DNA of 64,000 nt from Planifilum sp021793745 (GTDB taxonomy: Bacteria; Bacillota; Bacilli; Thermoactinomycetales; DSM-44946), in the NCBI GenBank assembly GCA_937983105.1, contig CALKAM010000061.1, positions 1 through 64,000 on the forward strand, read 5' to 3'. Within the stretch, counting starts at the first letter, position 1; each line of letters starts with the position of its first letter. The position numbers and the translations under genes are program-made. The notes beneath the pieces were generated by a model, which worked only from the letters and a program-made list of their open reading frames with translations, had not been told where the DNA came from and ran no database searches. This document shows positions 1-8,526 of this stretch, piece by piece.

Positions 1-84
1 GTTATGACGGGTCTTTCCTTCGCTCTTCAGTTTTCAAGGAACGCTTTCTTCTTTTTCGGCGCCGCCGCTTTTTCGCGGCGACGG
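1..84 (-). promoter_or_regulatory. rRNA operon leader (16S gene lies off the left edge)
   Basis: Read on the minus strand this stretch has a GC hairpin (stem 63-68 with 75-80) followed by TTGAAAACTGAA at 26-37, the boxA-type sequence found just before 16S rRNA in Bacillus. Two strong consensus promoters lie directly upstream. In B. subtilis bofA is followed by rrnA, and bofA is the next conserved gene here, so synteny also predicts an rRNA operon. The 16S gene itself is not in the window, so the identification is inference from leader, promoters and synteny. Confidence 0.72.
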
Positions 85-89
85 ATTTT

Positions 90-118
90 AGCTTAACACA
101 ATCCGGTTCGTTTGTCAA
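90..118 (-). promoter_or_regulatory. rRNA operon promoter, proximal
   Basis: On the minus strand TTGACA (113-118) is followed 17 nt later by TAAGCT (90-95), a sigma-A promoter pointing out of the left edge. With the second promoter at 206-234 it forms the tandem arrangement typical of Bacillus rrn operons. Confidence 0.7.
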
Positions 119-205
119 CTGCTTTTTTTCGGAGGCTTTGTTGGATCTTTTTCCCTTTCGCCTCCTTCGCCGCCGGGATCGCTTTTCCGATCGGCGACAA
201 GCATT

Positions 206-234
206 AATATAACATGGTCTTGAAAGCCTGTCAA
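206..234 (-). promoter_or_regulatory. rRNA operon promoter, distal
   Basis: On the minus strand TTGACA (229-234) and TATATT (206-211) are separated by exactly 17 nt, a near-perfect sigma-A promoter. No coding gene on the minus strand lies between it and the window edge. Confidence 0.75.
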
Positions 235-335
235 CACGGTAATGTTTCCCATTTGCACCGCATTAAACAGGAACCGATGAGGCAAATGGACAAGCGGCGG
301 CGAATACACTTGGGGGACAAAGGAGGGAAAAGCGC

Positions 336-1025
336 ATGCGGTTCCGCCGGAGGTTCCCCTTGAGACCCGTCAACCCCTTTAGAGGATTATTATATGTCGC
401 TCTGGCCCTTTTCTTTCTTTCCCTGCCCTTTTTGTATTCCGTCGAAAGTCAGGTGGAAGGAAAGCTCCTGGATATCGCCCAATCCGAGGTGAAAAACATC
501 ACCCAGGCCGCCGTGGCCAAGGCCGTTCAAGAGGTGCGGCGAAACTATGCGAAGGATCTAAACAACTCCCTGATGGTGGCAAGGGATGAACAGGGACGCA
601 TCCAATCGGTCCAGGTGAATCAGGAAGTGCAGGCCAAGTTGTACGAATCCCTGACCCAAACCATTCAACGGGAATTGAGAAAAAGCTCCGAACAACAAAG
701 GATTGATATTCCCCTGGGATCGGTGTTTGACAGCAAGCTTCTCGCGGACAAGGGACCCGACATCCCCTTGAAATATTGGCCGAAGGGATCGACCCACATC
801 GACATGGAGGGGACCATGGAAAGCGGGGGGATCAACATGGTGATGATTCAGCTGAATGTTCAAATCAGCAACGAGCTGGTGATCCTGCTTCCGCAAAGCG
901 AAAAGACGATTCAGACCCGTTACAGCTATCCGATCGGTCAGCTGACGATCGTCGGCGAAGTTCCCGAATTTTACTTCGGCGGGCAAGGGTCCAAAAACCC
1001 CATCCCGGTGCTTCCTGCCCAATAA
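336..1025 (+). CDS. yunB: Sporulation protein YunB
   Basis: This 229-residue protein has a short basic N-terminus, one membrane segment at about residues 17-36 and a large extracytoplasmic domain, the layout of B. subtilis YunB. The run IPLGSVFDSKLLADKGPDIP and the later SYPIGQLTIVGEVP match the family pattern of conserved Gly/Pro-rich strands. YunB is made in the mother cell under sigma-E and is needed for efficient spore formation; its biochemical role is unknown. The start is ATG after AAAGGAGG. The gene lies alone on the plus strand between the rRNA promoters and bofA, which is not its B. subtilis position, so it has moved. I did not find a convincing sigma-E promoter. Confidence 0.85.
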   Translation: MRFRRRFPLRPVNPFRGLLYVALALFFLSLPFLYSVESQVEGKLLDIAQSEVKNITQAAVAKAVQEVRRNYAKDLNNSLMVARDEQGRIQSVQVNQEVQAKLYESLTQTIQRELRKSSEQQRIDIPLGSVFDSKLLADKGPDIPLKYWPKGSTHIDMEGTMESGGINMVMIQLNVQISNELVILLPQSEKTIQTRYSYPIGQLTIVGEVPEFYFGGQGSKNPIPVLPAQ

Positions 1026-1078
1026 AAAAAGAAGCATGCCCGAGGCTGCTCTCCACGTGTCGGAACTTCTGTCCCAAT

Positions 1079-1354
1079 TTATCCCCCCAGAAAAAAGGCC
1101 TTGACCAGCACCAGATAAAGAAGACCCGGCAATCCCAAAACCCCGGTGATAAAAGCGGTGACCGGATTGATCGGGATCCGGAAATCGACCAGCCCTCCGG
1201 CCAGGTTGAGCAAAAACAGGACCACCGCCCCCACGGCGGTATAGATGAGCCCGTACCAGAGCCATTTCAACGGCCGAATCACCGATCGGCTCAAGATCAT
1301 GAACAGGACGAGCCCCCCGCCGGCGGCCAGCCCCCACCAACCGATATTCAACAC
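1079..1354 (-). CDS. bofA: Pro-sigma-K processing inhibitor BofA
   Basis: This is a 91-residue hydrophobic protein with two or three membrane segments (about 5-20, 33-52 and 65-90) ending in the family-typical INPVTAFITGVLGLPG motif. BofA sits in the outer forespore membrane with SpoIVFA and holds the protease SpoIVFB inactive until the forespore signals, so pro-sigma-K is not cut too early. The start is GTG, with AAAGGGG about 8 nt upstream. In B. subtilis bofA follows recR-yaaL and precedes an rRNA operon. Here recR is the next conserved gene upstream, but three unrelated genes separate the two and yaaL is missing. Confidence 0.88.
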   Translation of the reverse strand: MLNIGWWGLAAGGGLVLFMILSRSVIRPLKWLWYGLIYTAVGAVVLFLLNLAGGLVDFRIPINPVTAFITGVLGLPGLLYLVLVKAFFLGG

Positions 1355-1408
1355 CCTCCAACCCCCTTTGATCCGGATTGGTACAAGCTTATGAGGGAGT
1401 CGGACGGG

Positions 1409-2107
1409 TTATGCCCCTCCCTTTTCTTCATCTTCCTCCCTCTGCAGCCGGTCGGCGATCTCCCGCATCGGGCGAAGCCAGTTTTGTTTCATGATGCGGG
1501 CGGCGGACTCCTTGTCCCGGCGGGCGAGGGCATCGATGATGGCGGCGTGCTCCTGGATGGACCGGCTGGGGGAGACCACCGCCTTCCGGAGAAAGACGTA
1601 CTTGAAGCGGCGAACATGCCGTTGAAGGGTGGTGATGAAGGAGGTCAAATAGGGGTTGTCCGCCGCCTCGAGAATCGTCTGGTGAAATTGCTCATCCAAG
1701 ACGAGCGCGTCATAAAAGGCCTTGTTTCCGAGCGCTTCGGCAAATCGCTCGTTGATCCGGCGAAGGGAGCGAATGTCCTCCTCCGTCACCCTCTCCGCCG
1801 CCATTTCCACGGCGGTGGCATCCAGCGCGGCCAAGGGGGGATAAATTTTGTACACATCCTCCCGCCGAATCGGCGTTACCCTGGTGGCACATCCCGGCTG
1901 CATCTCGACAAACCCCTGCATCTCCAGAATCTGCAGCGCTTCCCGGACGGGGGTTCGGCTCACCCCCAAGACCTCGGCCAGTTCCCCGTCCAAAATTTTT
2001 TCACCGGGACGCAGCGTCCCTTCGGTGATCCAACGCTGGATCTGTTCCAGGGCCCGCTGCTTGGCCGAAATCCGCTCCATCTTGGGGACGTTTTCCGGTA
2101 TCGGCAC
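1409..2107 (-). CDS. GntR-family (FadR subfamily) transcriptional regulator
   Basis: The protein has an N-terminal winged helix-turn-helix (first ~75 residues, with LAEVLGVSRTPVREAL as the recognition helix region) and an all-helical FCD ligand domain whose metal-binding His/Asp pattern is suggested by DEQFHQTILEAADNPY and a late H. The start is uncertain. The GTG used here has AAGGGGAG 7 nt upstream; an ATG at 2080 would give a more usual N-terminus but lacks a ribosome site. It is divergent from the EamA transporter and a palindrome lies between them, so it may control that transporter. The ligand is unknown. Confidence 0.85.
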   Translation of the reverse strand: MPIPENVPKMERISAKQRALEQIQRWITEGTLRPGEKILDGELAEVLGVSRTPVREALQILEMQGFVEMQPGCATRVTPIRREDVYKIYPPLAALDATAVEMAAERVTEEDIRSLRRINERFAEALGNKAFYDALVLDEQFHQTILEAADNPYLTSFITTLQRHVRRFKYVFLRKAVVSPSRSIQEHAAIIDALARRDKESAARIMKQNWLRPMREIADRLQREEDEEKGGA

Positions 2108-2147
2108 TCCCACTCTCCCCTTCCCTTGTATTTCGTTTTGGAATGCG

Positions 2148-2162
2148 ATATATTGCATATAT
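2148..2162. promoter_or_regulatory. Candidate operator between gntR-type gene and eamA
   Basis: ATATATTGCATATAT is a short inverted repeat with ATATAT arms in the 108-bp gap between the two divergent genes. FadR-type GntR proteins usually bind such AT-rich palindromes next to their own gene. Binding here is inferred from position only. Confidence 0.4.
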
Positions 2163-2215
2163 GTCCGATGATTACGAATGATTTGGACAAATATGACCCT
2201 AAGGGGGATCACCTG

Positions 2216-3127
2216 ATGGGGTGGAAAGACTTTTTCCGGCTCGTGCTCCTCGCTTCCCTGTGGGGGGCTTCCTTTCTGTTTATCCGAATTGCGGTGGCGC
2301 CCCTCGGCCCCTTTCTGCTGATGGACCTCCGCGTCCTGATCGCCTCGGGAACGCTGATGCTGTACGCATTTTTCCTCCGCCGACTTCCCGATCTCCAAAA
2401 GCGATGGAAGGAATACCTGCTGCTCGGCACGATCAACAGCGCCATCCCCTTCACCCTGATCGCCACATCCGAGTTGTACATCACCTCTTCCCTGGCCGCC
2501 ATCCTCAATGCCACGACTCCGATGTTTACCGCCGTCGTGGCGGCCCTCTGGCTGAAGGATCCCTTGACGTGGAAAAAGGGGGCCGGCCTGCTGCTCGGCT
2601 TCATCGGCGTCGCCATTTTGGTGGGGTGGAGCCCGGTTCCCATGGAGGAAAAGGTTCTCCTTGCCATCGGCGCGATGCTGGCGGCGTCCTTCAGCTATGC
2701 GATCGGCGGGGTTTACGCCAAGAAAACCTTTCCCGACGCGTCCCCCCTCGCGATGGCCATCGGCCAGCTGACCGGCGCGGCGGTCGCCTTGCTGCCGGCA
2801 GCCGCCGTCACCGCCCCTTCCGCCCGGTTTACCCTCTTCGGCACCGCCGCCACTTTGGGCTTGGCCATTCTTTCGACGGCGGTGGCCTATCTCCTCTATT
2901 TCCGGTTGCTTCATAACGTCGGGCCGACCAAGACCATGACCGTAACCTTTCTCGTTCCCCTTTTCAGTCTGCTGTGGGGCGTCCTCCTGCTGGACGAACC
3001 GCTGGGAGCCGGCGTCATCACCGGCTTTCTCCTGATCTGTGCCGGCATCGTCTTCGTCGCCGATCTGAGACTGGGCCTGGGCCGATCCTCTGTTCCGACC
3101 CAATCCGAAAAGCATCCGTCAGGATAA
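2216..3127 (+). CDS. EamA/DMT-family transporter
   Basis: This 303-residue protein has about ten hydrophobic segments arranged as two EamA repeats, the usual length and layout of drug/metabolite transporters that export amino acids or other small metabolites. The first repeat starts LASLWGASFLFIRIAV and the second contains SYAIGGVYAKK. The ATG at 2216 has AGGGGG 8 nt upstream. The gene is divergent from the GntR regulator. Its last 9 bases overlap the end of the convergent CPBP protease gene. The substrate cannot be told from sequence. Confidence 0.87.
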   Translation: MGWKDFFRLVLLASLWGASFLFIRIAVAPLGPFLLMDLRVLIASGTLMLYAFFLRRLPDLQKRWKEYLLLGTINSAIPFTLIATSELYITSSLAAILNATTPMFTAVVAALWLKDPLTWKKGAGLLLGFIGVAILVGWSPVPMEEKVLLAIGAMLAASFSYAIGGVYAKKTFPDASPLAMAIGQLTGAAVALLPAAAVTAPSARFTLFGTAATLGLAILSTAVAYLLYFRLLHNVGPTKTMTVTFLVPLFSLLWGVLLLDEPLGAGVITGFLLICAGIVFVADLRLGLGRSSVPTQSEKHPSG

Positions 3128-4117
3128 CAGGTCCAGAAGGACCGAAGCGGAATTGTTGACGACGTGAAACAGAATCGGCGCCCACAGACTTCGGAAAGCC
3201 GCCCTCAGGATCCCGAGGATCAACCCTAAAACCAACAGCGGGGCAAACATGACCACGTCTACGTGGAACATCGTGAAGAGGAGGGCGGTGAGGAGGATGC
3301 TGACCGGCTGTCCGATCCGCTCCGCCAGGGCCTGCTGCAGGACCCCCCGAAACATGACCTCTTCGCCGACCGGGCCGATCAAGGCCACCAGCAATCCCTG
3401 ACTGAGAAGGGGAAGCCAGCCGCTTTGTTCCGCCATCCCGATTTCCTGGGCGATGCTCTCCTCCCTCCAGGATACGAGCTCCAGGGAAAAGTAACGCGCG
3501 ACGGGCTCGGTGACCCAGGGGTCCAGAAAGAGAGAGACGAGCCCGTACAATCCCCCCACCACAACCCCCATTCCCAGCCCGGCGCCCCAGGAAATTCGGC
3601 CAAGGCCGTACCGATCCCAATGTCCGCGGCAGAGGAGCAAAAACGCGATGATCATGATGGAGTGGGGGGCGGCCGGAAGCAGATATTGGTGGACAAAGCC
3701 CTGGTTGTCCGGAACGATCCATTCCGCCAGCAGGGAGGCGGCGGTGATCAGGCACTCCACCCAGGCGAAATAGTACACCACATCCCGGACCGAAAGGGCA
3801 CGCCACCCCCTTCGCTCATCGGCGAAGTTCGTCCGGACACCGGCGATCAAAAACACGAGAACAGCCACCAGATTCAACAGCGCCCACAAAAGGGTGACGC
3901 CCGTCAGAAGAAGGCTATCTTCGCCCCCCGCCGAAATCCGCCACAGTCCGTTTTCCGTCCATTCCCACTCAAGGGATGCCCACTCGAGGGGAATAAGAAA
4001 AAAGAAGGCGATACAGAGTGTCCAGGCGGACGCCATGCGAATCCGTTCGGAAAAGGAGTTCGGGGGTTCCAGCCGATGGGCGGGGCCGAGCGCCGGGAAA
4101 TCGGACAATGAAAACAC
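3119..4117 (-). CDS. CPBP-family intramembrane metalloprotease
   Basis: This membrane protein of about 330 residues has roughly eight hydrophobic segments and a C-terminal CPBP (Abi) domain. The catalytic motifs are visible: EEVMFRG (EExxxR), FTMFHVD (FxxxH) and a late HVVNN. Members are Rce1-like proteases; their bacterial substrates are mostly unknown. The listed start is a GTG directly abutting GGAGGA; a TTG at 4108, 9 nt from the same ribosome site, is more likely the real start. It may be expressed on its own: recR lies 113 nt upstream on the same strand. Confidence 0.86.
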   Translation of the reverse strand: MFSLSDFPALGPAHRLEPPNSFSERIRMASAWTLCIAFFFLIPLEWASLEWEWTENGLWRISAGGEDSLLLTGVTLLWALLNLVAVLVFLIAGVRTNFADERRGWRALSVRDVVYYFAWVECLITAASLLAEWIVPDNQGFVHQYLLPAAPHSIMIIAFLLLCRGHWDRYGLGRISWGAGLGMGVVVGGLYGLVSLFLDPWVTEPVARYFSLELVSWREESIAQEIGMAEQSGWLPLLSQGLLVALIGPVGEEVMFRGVLQQALAERIGQPVSILLTALLFTMFHVDVVMFAPLLVLGLILGILRAAFRSLWAPILFHVVNNSASVLLDLLS

Positions 4118-4230
4118 TCCTCCGAAAAAGATCGTGGTCGGGGTTGCTTCGGCTCCGGATCATCCCGAGGGAGCACACTCCTATTTTAGTATCGGAAAGC
4201 GAGGGACATGACGGTTGGCCGGATCATTCT

Positions 4231-4827
4231 TCACAATTCCCGGCGTCCCTCCAGGGCTTTGGTCAGCGTCACTTCGTCGGCGTATTCCAGATCGCCTCCC
4301 ACAGGCAACCCGTGGGCGATCCGGGTGACGCGCAGGCCGAAGGGCTTGACCAGCTTCGACAGGTACATCGCCGTCGCTTCCCCTTCAATGTTGGGGTTGG
4401 TGGCCAGGATCAACTCCTGGACTTCATCCTTTTCCAGCCGTTTCAACAGTTCGGGGATGCGAAGATCCTCCGGCCCGATCCCCTCCATCGGCGAAATGGC
4501 TCCGTGGAGCACATGGTACAGTCCGTTGTACTCCCGGGTCCGCTCCATCGCAATGACATCCCGAGGATCCTGGACAACGCAGATGACCGACCGATCCCGA
4601 TTCTTATCGCTGCAGATGGAGCAGGTTTCCAGATCCGTAATGTTGCTGCAGACGGCGCAGGTGTGCAGATCCCGCTTCGCCCGGACCAGCGCCTTCGCCA
4701 GGTCCATCACGTCCTCCTCGTCCATCCCCAATATGAAAAAAGCCAGGCGTTGGGCCGTCTTCGGTCCAATACCCGGCAGCCGCATAAATGCTTCGATCAG
4801 CTTCGCAATCGGTTCCGGTACATGCAC
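4231..4827 (-). CDS. recR: Recombination mediator RecR
   Basis: RecR works with RecO and RecF to load RecA on gapped DNA. The 198-residue protein shows the helix-hairpin-helix LPGIGPKTAQRLAF, a four-Cys zinc site (C57, C60, C69, C72) and a Toprim domain (VVQDPRDVIAMER, ILATNPNIEGEATA). Length matches the family. The start is GTG in the sequence GTG-CAT-GTA, matching the usual MHxPEPI N-terminus. It follows dnaX and ebfC on the same strand with small gaps, the conserved dnaX-ebfC-recR operon. Confidence 0.97.
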   Translation of the reverse strand: MHVPEPIAKLIEAFMRLPGIGPKTAQRLAFFILGMDEEDVMDLAKALVRAKRDLHTCAVCSNITDLETCSICSDKNRDRSVICVVQDPRDVIAMERTREYNGLYHVLHGAISPMEGIGPEDLRIPELLKRLEKDEVQELILATNPNIEGEATAMYLSKLVKPFGLRVTRIAHGLPVGGDLEYADEVTLTKALEGRREL

Positions 4828-4864
4828 TTTCAGGCCACTCCCGCTTCAAAATCCCGTTCTCGCA

Positions 4865-5176
4865 TTAAAACAGCCCCGGCAAATTGAGACCGCCCGTCAG
4901 TTTACCCAGGTCTTTGGCCACCATCTCATCGACCTGTTTCATCGCCTCGTTGATGGCAGCGGTGATCAGATCCTGCAACATCTCCACATCCTCCGGATCG
5001 ACCACTTCGGGGGCGATCTCCACCGCCTGCACCTGCTTGTGTCCGTTCATCCGAACCTTGACCACACCGCCTCCCGCCGTGCCCTCCACTTCCTTTTGGG
5101 CCAGCTCCTCCTGGGCCTTGGCCATCTGGGCCTGCATTTTTTTCATCTGTTTCATCATCTGATTCATGTTTCGCAC
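4865..5176 (-). CDS. ebfC: Nucleoid-associated protein, YbaB/EbfC family
   Basis: This is a 103-residue small dimeric DNA-binding protein. It has a Met/Gln/Lys-rich N-terminal helix (NMNQMMKQMKKMQAQMAK) followed by a strand region with EGTAGGGVVKVRMNG and a helix with DLITAAINEA, as in YaaK of B. subtilis. A GTG start is used because GGGAGG lies 10 nt upstream; an ATG three codons later is possible. It sits between dnaX and recR in the conserved operon. Confidence 0.95.
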   Translation of the reverse strand: MRNMNQMMKQMKKMQAQMAKAQEELAQKEVEGTAGGGVVKVRMNGHKQVQAVEIAPEVVDPEDVEMLQDLITAAINEAMKQVDEMVAKDLGKLTGGLNLPGLF

Positions 5177-5246
5177 GTTTCGGTTCCCTCCCGCAGGTTT
5201 TTAACCGGTTATCGACGGCGCCTCCCATCACACACCCCAAGCCGCC

Positions 5247-6962
5247 CTAATCCGTCACTTCAACCAAATCCTCCCCGAAAATCTCCACCGCCTGCCGGAC
5301 AATCTCTTCCCCTCCCACGCTTCCTTTTTTCGAAGGGGAAGGCTCGGATTCCTCCCCGTCCCCGGAACGATCGGCGGCCTGCCATTCGTCCCGCATCATC
5401 GTGACCAACCGATGGGGGGAGCCCAGAACCTCCGCCATCACCTTTTCGATCAGGGACCTGTGGGAATCCTTCTCCGTCGTCTCCCGGTGGATCGAGTTTT
5501 TAAAGGCGACGATCACCGCATCCTTCGTGGCAGCCACCGGCTCACCGTCGATCAGCCAGGCATGCACGGTAATCTTCTGTTCTTTGACGCGGCCCAGCAC
5601 CTCCGGCCATTGCCGTCGAACCGCTTCCGTTTTTTGCGGATCGATCTCCCGCAGCAGCTCCCCGGGCCCGGCGGACCTCCCTCTGGATGGAGGAGGCGTC
5701 CGACCCGGACGCGGAGCGGCCGCCTCCTCCGGCGCCGATTCCCGATTGGCAGCCGTCGCTTCCAGCGCTTTCAACCGCCGCTCCAACCGGCGCATCCGCT
5801 CTTCCAGACCGTCGGAGGTCGGGACCGCTTCGGCGGACACCTGCACATATTCCCGGCTGGCCGCCTGCTGCTGCGCCTCCGCCGGCTGGCACAGCTCCAC
5901 AATCGCCATCTCCAGCACAACCCGGGCATGGGGGGTCCACTTCATTTTCTGCTCCGCCTGGAGCAAGACCTCAAGCATCCGGTTTAACGTCCCCGGCGAA
6001 AACCGTTGGGCCAGGCGCTCCCAGGACTCGTCCCCGCCGATCCGGTCCTTCAGATCCGGCAAGTTGGCCGCCGTCCCCAGGAGGAGAAGGTCCCGGCCCG
6101 TATCGATCATGTCGTCGATCAGGCGCTGCGGCTCCGCCCCTTCCCGGATCAGGCCATCCACCCGATGAAGCACCTGCGGGGCGTCACCCTCCGCCAGACC
6201 CCGCCACAGGTCGGCCAAGGCGGACCGTGACGTGGATCCGGTGACCGCCAGCACCGTCGCTTCCTCCACCCGCCCATCGGCATAGGCGAGAACCTGGTCC
6301 AACAGGCTGAGGGCATCCCGCATCCCGCCGTCCGCCGCCCGGGCGATCGCCGCCAGGGCGGCATCGTCGATCTCGACGGACTGGGCGTCGCAGATGCGGC
6401 GCAGGTGCCCGACGATTTCCCGGTAGGAGATCCGGTGAAAGGGAAAGTGTTGGCAGCGGGATCGGATGGTCTGGGGCAGCTTGTGGGGCTCCGTCGTGGC
6501 CAAGATGAAGATCACGTGATCCGGCGGCTCCTCGAGGGTCTTCAGAAGGGCGTTAAAGGCCTCCGTGGTCAACATGTGCACCTCATCCACGATGTACACC
6601 TTGTAACGCACTTCCGTCGGGGCAAATTTCACCTTATCCCGCAAGTCCCGGATTTCATCCACGCCGCGGTTGGAGGCGGCGTCGATTTCCACCACATCCA
6701 TCAGGGAACCCTCCGCAATCCGCCGGCAGGGTTCACATTGGTTGCAGGGTTCCGGGGCCGGTCCCCGACGGCAATTGACGGCCTTGGCAAAAATTTTGGC
6801 CGTGCTGGTTTTCCCCGTCCCCCGGGGACCGCTAAACAGGTAGGCGTGGGAAAACCGGTTTTCTTTCAGCGCATTCTTCAAGGTGCGGGCGACATGATCC
6901 TGCCCGACCAGATCCGAAAAGCTCTGCGAACGCCACACGCGGTATAATGCCCGATAGGTCAC
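5247..6962 (-). CDS. dnaX: DNA polymerase III subunit gamma/tau
   Basis: DnaX is the ATPase of the clamp loader that opens DnaN and links it to the polymerase and helicase. The 571-residue product has Walker A GPRGTGKTS (about 45-53), a zinc site with Cys at 64, 73, 76 and 79, Walker B VYIVDEVH and sensor 1 ILATTEPHK. The C-terminal third is Pro/Arg/Glu rich and ends in a tau-like domain. The GTG at 6962 is chosen because GGAG lies 8 nt upstream and the N-terminus then reads VTYRALYRVWR like other DnaX proteins; a GTG three codons earlier has no spacing. It heads dnaX-ebfC-recR. Confidence 0.96.
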   Translation of the reverse strand: MTYRALYRVWRSQSFSDLVGQDHVARTLKNALKENRFSHAYLFSGPRGTGKTSTAKIFAKAVNCRRGPAPEPCNQCEPCRRIAEGSLMDVVEIDAASNRGVDEIRDLRDKVKFAPTEVRYKVYIVDEVHMLTTEAFNALLKTLEEPPDHVIFILATTEPHKLPQTIRSRCQHFPFHRISYREIVGHLRRICDAQSVEIDDAALAAIARAADGGMRDALSLLDQVLAYADGRVEEATVLAVTGSTSRSALADLWRGLAEGDAPQVLHRVDGLIREGAEPQRLIDDMIDTGRDLLLLGTAANLPDLKDRIGGDESWERLAQRFSPGTLNRMLEVLLQAEQKMKWTPHARVVLEMAIVELCQPAEAQQQAASREYVQVSAEAVPTSDGLEERMRRLERRLKALEATAANRESAPEEAAAPRPGRTPPPSRGRSAGPGELLREIDPQKTEAVRRQWPEVLGRVKEQKITVHAWLIDGEPVAATKDAVIVAFKNSIHRETTEKDSHRSLIEKVMAEVLGSPHRLVTMMRDEWQAADRSGDGEESEPSPSKKGSVGGEEIVRQAVEIFGEDLVEVTD

Positions 6963-7203
6963 TTGAAACACTCCAGCCGTCGCGTCTTTCAGAAAACGAG
7001 CACGCCTTCTTCGGTATTTTCATCATACTACAGTCACCGGCGATTTTCCAAAGGAGCGTGCATCCGGATGCGATTTCGCCCGATTTGCCGGGATGCCACG
7101 GCTCACCTTATGTGAAGCGGTCCGTATGGCCGGCGACTTCTCTGCTAAGCATCGAGATGGCGAAAAGAGAAGCCGATGTTCCACCCCTTGGTGCCGTCTG
7201 CCG

Positions 7204-7240
7204 AATGAAAAAGGTCACAGCGCCGATGTGCTGTGACCTC
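7204..7240 (-). terminator. Terminator of SRP RNA
   Basis: On the minus strand GGTCACAGC pairs with GCTGTGACC around a short loop and is followed by TTTTTC. It lies directly after the SRP RNA. Confidence 0.85.
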
Positions 7241-7525
7241 CGAAAACGTATGTACACCGTGCACCTGTCGTCGATCTTCTCCGCCCGGGCGGGCACCGTC
7301 CATTCGGCTCGGACCAGGCACCCCTGCGGCACACAGGAGGGCTTCCTTAGTGCTGCTTCCGTCAGGACCTGACACGGTTCGGAAGTTCCTGTTGCGCAGG
7401 ACCCGATCGTCGGCGCCTCCTGAGACGGACCGGACCCCACACGAAAAAGACCTCGGACAGGCATCGACCCCGTTATCGCGGATTACGGGTTACAGGGCAC
7501 CGCGAGCTCCCCGTCTAGCACGGTA
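7241..7525 (-). ncRNA. ffs: Signal recognition particle RNA, large bacterial type
   Basis: The minus strand carries the S-domain core GTGTCAGGTCCTGACGGAAG followed by CAGCACTAA (Ffh-binding loop region near 7350-7375), and at the 5' side CGGTGCCCTGTAACCCG, typical of the Alu domain of Bacillus-type scRNA. The estimated size of ~285 nt fits the large SRP RNA of Bacilli. It binds Ffh and directs membrane protein targeting. The 5' end is set from the promoter and the 3' end from the terminator. It lies between tadA and dnaX as in B. subtilis, with extra genes inserted on the tadA side. Confidence 0.95.
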
Positions 7526-7531
7526 CCTAAT

Positions 7532-7560
7532 ATTTTAACACACATCCGCATCCGCTACAA
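7532..7560 (-). promoter_or_regulatory. SRP RNA promoter
   Basis: On the minus strand TTGTAG (7555-7560) and TAAAAT (7532-7537) are 17 nt apart, placing the start of transcription near 7525, where the SRP RNA begins. Confidence 0.6.
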
Positions 7561-7704
7561 ATGGAAAATGGTCTCACCGCCGATCCCCTCCGGTTTGGCC
7601 GCATCCGGGGCCGCGCTTTTGAGCGAATGGACCCTGCTGCCCCCAAAGTGGTGCCATTCCGGATCCGTTCAAACGCGGGAATCGCGGATCGGGATCAAGC
7701 CCCT

Positions 7705-8526
7705 TTATCCGCTGCCGTTGGAACTGAGGGTAGGGTCGATGGTGGCCCATTGGTACATGAGAAAGGCCAAGAACGCCGCAATGCAAGCGGTGATGAGGAT
7801 ATTCACTTTTTTGGCTTTCCAGGTTTCCTTTAAAAACGCCCACCGGTCCGGATGCTCTGCAAACTTTCGGATCCATCCCCTTTTCGACCAGACGTACCCA
7901 TAAATGAGGAGGATCGCCGCCAGAACGACCAGCAGGAGATTGACATTTTCCAACGTGATGGCGCTCCCGGTAAAACTGAGAACGGCATTTTCCGGCAAAC
8001 GACCGACCAGGGAAATCAATAGCAGCCGGCGAACCGGGATGAGGGTAAGCCCGGCAATAAACGAAAGAATGTCGTCGGGGAAGCCCGGGAGGAGGTACAT
8101 CAGAAAAAAGACAAATGCGCCTCTTTCCCGGGTCAGATGGTCGAATTTCCGGAGCAAATGGGGGCGCACGAAACGCCTTACGAACGGCCTTCCCAGTTTC
8201 CGGGCCAAGGCGAAAATGAGGGCGGACCCCATCATCGTACCGATCATGGTATACAAAAGCCCGATCCAGGAACCGAATAGGTATCCGCCAATCAATGCCA
8301 TAATTTGGCCGGGGATCGGCGCGATCAACATTTGGGCGATTTGCAGCAGGACGAAAATCGCAGGCCCCCAGGCACCGGCATCTAGGATCCACCGCTCCAC
8401 CTGCTTCGGATCGCTCATCGCCGAAAAAAAGGGCCAACCGAAATAAAGGACGCCTCCGAATCCGACGGCAACCAGCAGCGCCAGGACCCATTTCGCACCT
8501 GAACCCCGACCCGTTTCTCGATCCAT
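7705..8526 (-). CDS. TVP38/TMEM64 (DedA-like) family membrane protein
   Basis: This 273-residue protein has an N-terminal membrane segment, then the SNARE-associated/DedA core with re-entrant loops: PIPGQIMALIGGYLFG and YLLPGFPDDILSFIAGLT carry the conserved Gly/Pro positions. Family members are implicated in membrane lipid (undecaprenyl phosphate or phospholipid) translocation. Two more hydrophobic segments lie in the C-terminal third. The ATG at 8526 has AGGGGG 8 nt upstream. It is an insertion relative to the B. subtilis order between tadA and the SRP RNA. Confidence 0.85.
   Translation of the reverse strand: MDRETGRGSGAKWVLALLVAVGFGGVLYFGWPFFSAMSDPKQVERWILDAGAWGPAIFVLLQIAQMLIAPIPGQIMALIGGYLFGSWIGLLYTMIGTMMGSALIFALARKLGRPFVRRFVRPHLLRKFDHLTRERGAFVFFLMYLLPGFPDDILSFIAGLTLIPVRRLLLISLVGRLPENAVLSFTGSAITLENVNLLLVVLAAILLIYGYVWSKRGWIRKFAEHPDRWAFLKETWKAKKVNILITACIAAFLAFLMYQWATIDPTLSSNGSG

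Noticed and set aside
776..3127. A very long plus-strand open frame spanning yunB end to eamA
   Set aside because: Only the part from 2216 has a ribosome site and EamA homology; the earlier part is the antisense of bofA and the GntR gene in GC-rich DNA.
5318..5328. Possible programmed frameshift at an AAAAAAG run near the dnaX 3' end
   Set aside because: It lies too close to the C-terminus to make a gamma-sized product, and no stem-loop or internal Shine-Dalgarno is evident.
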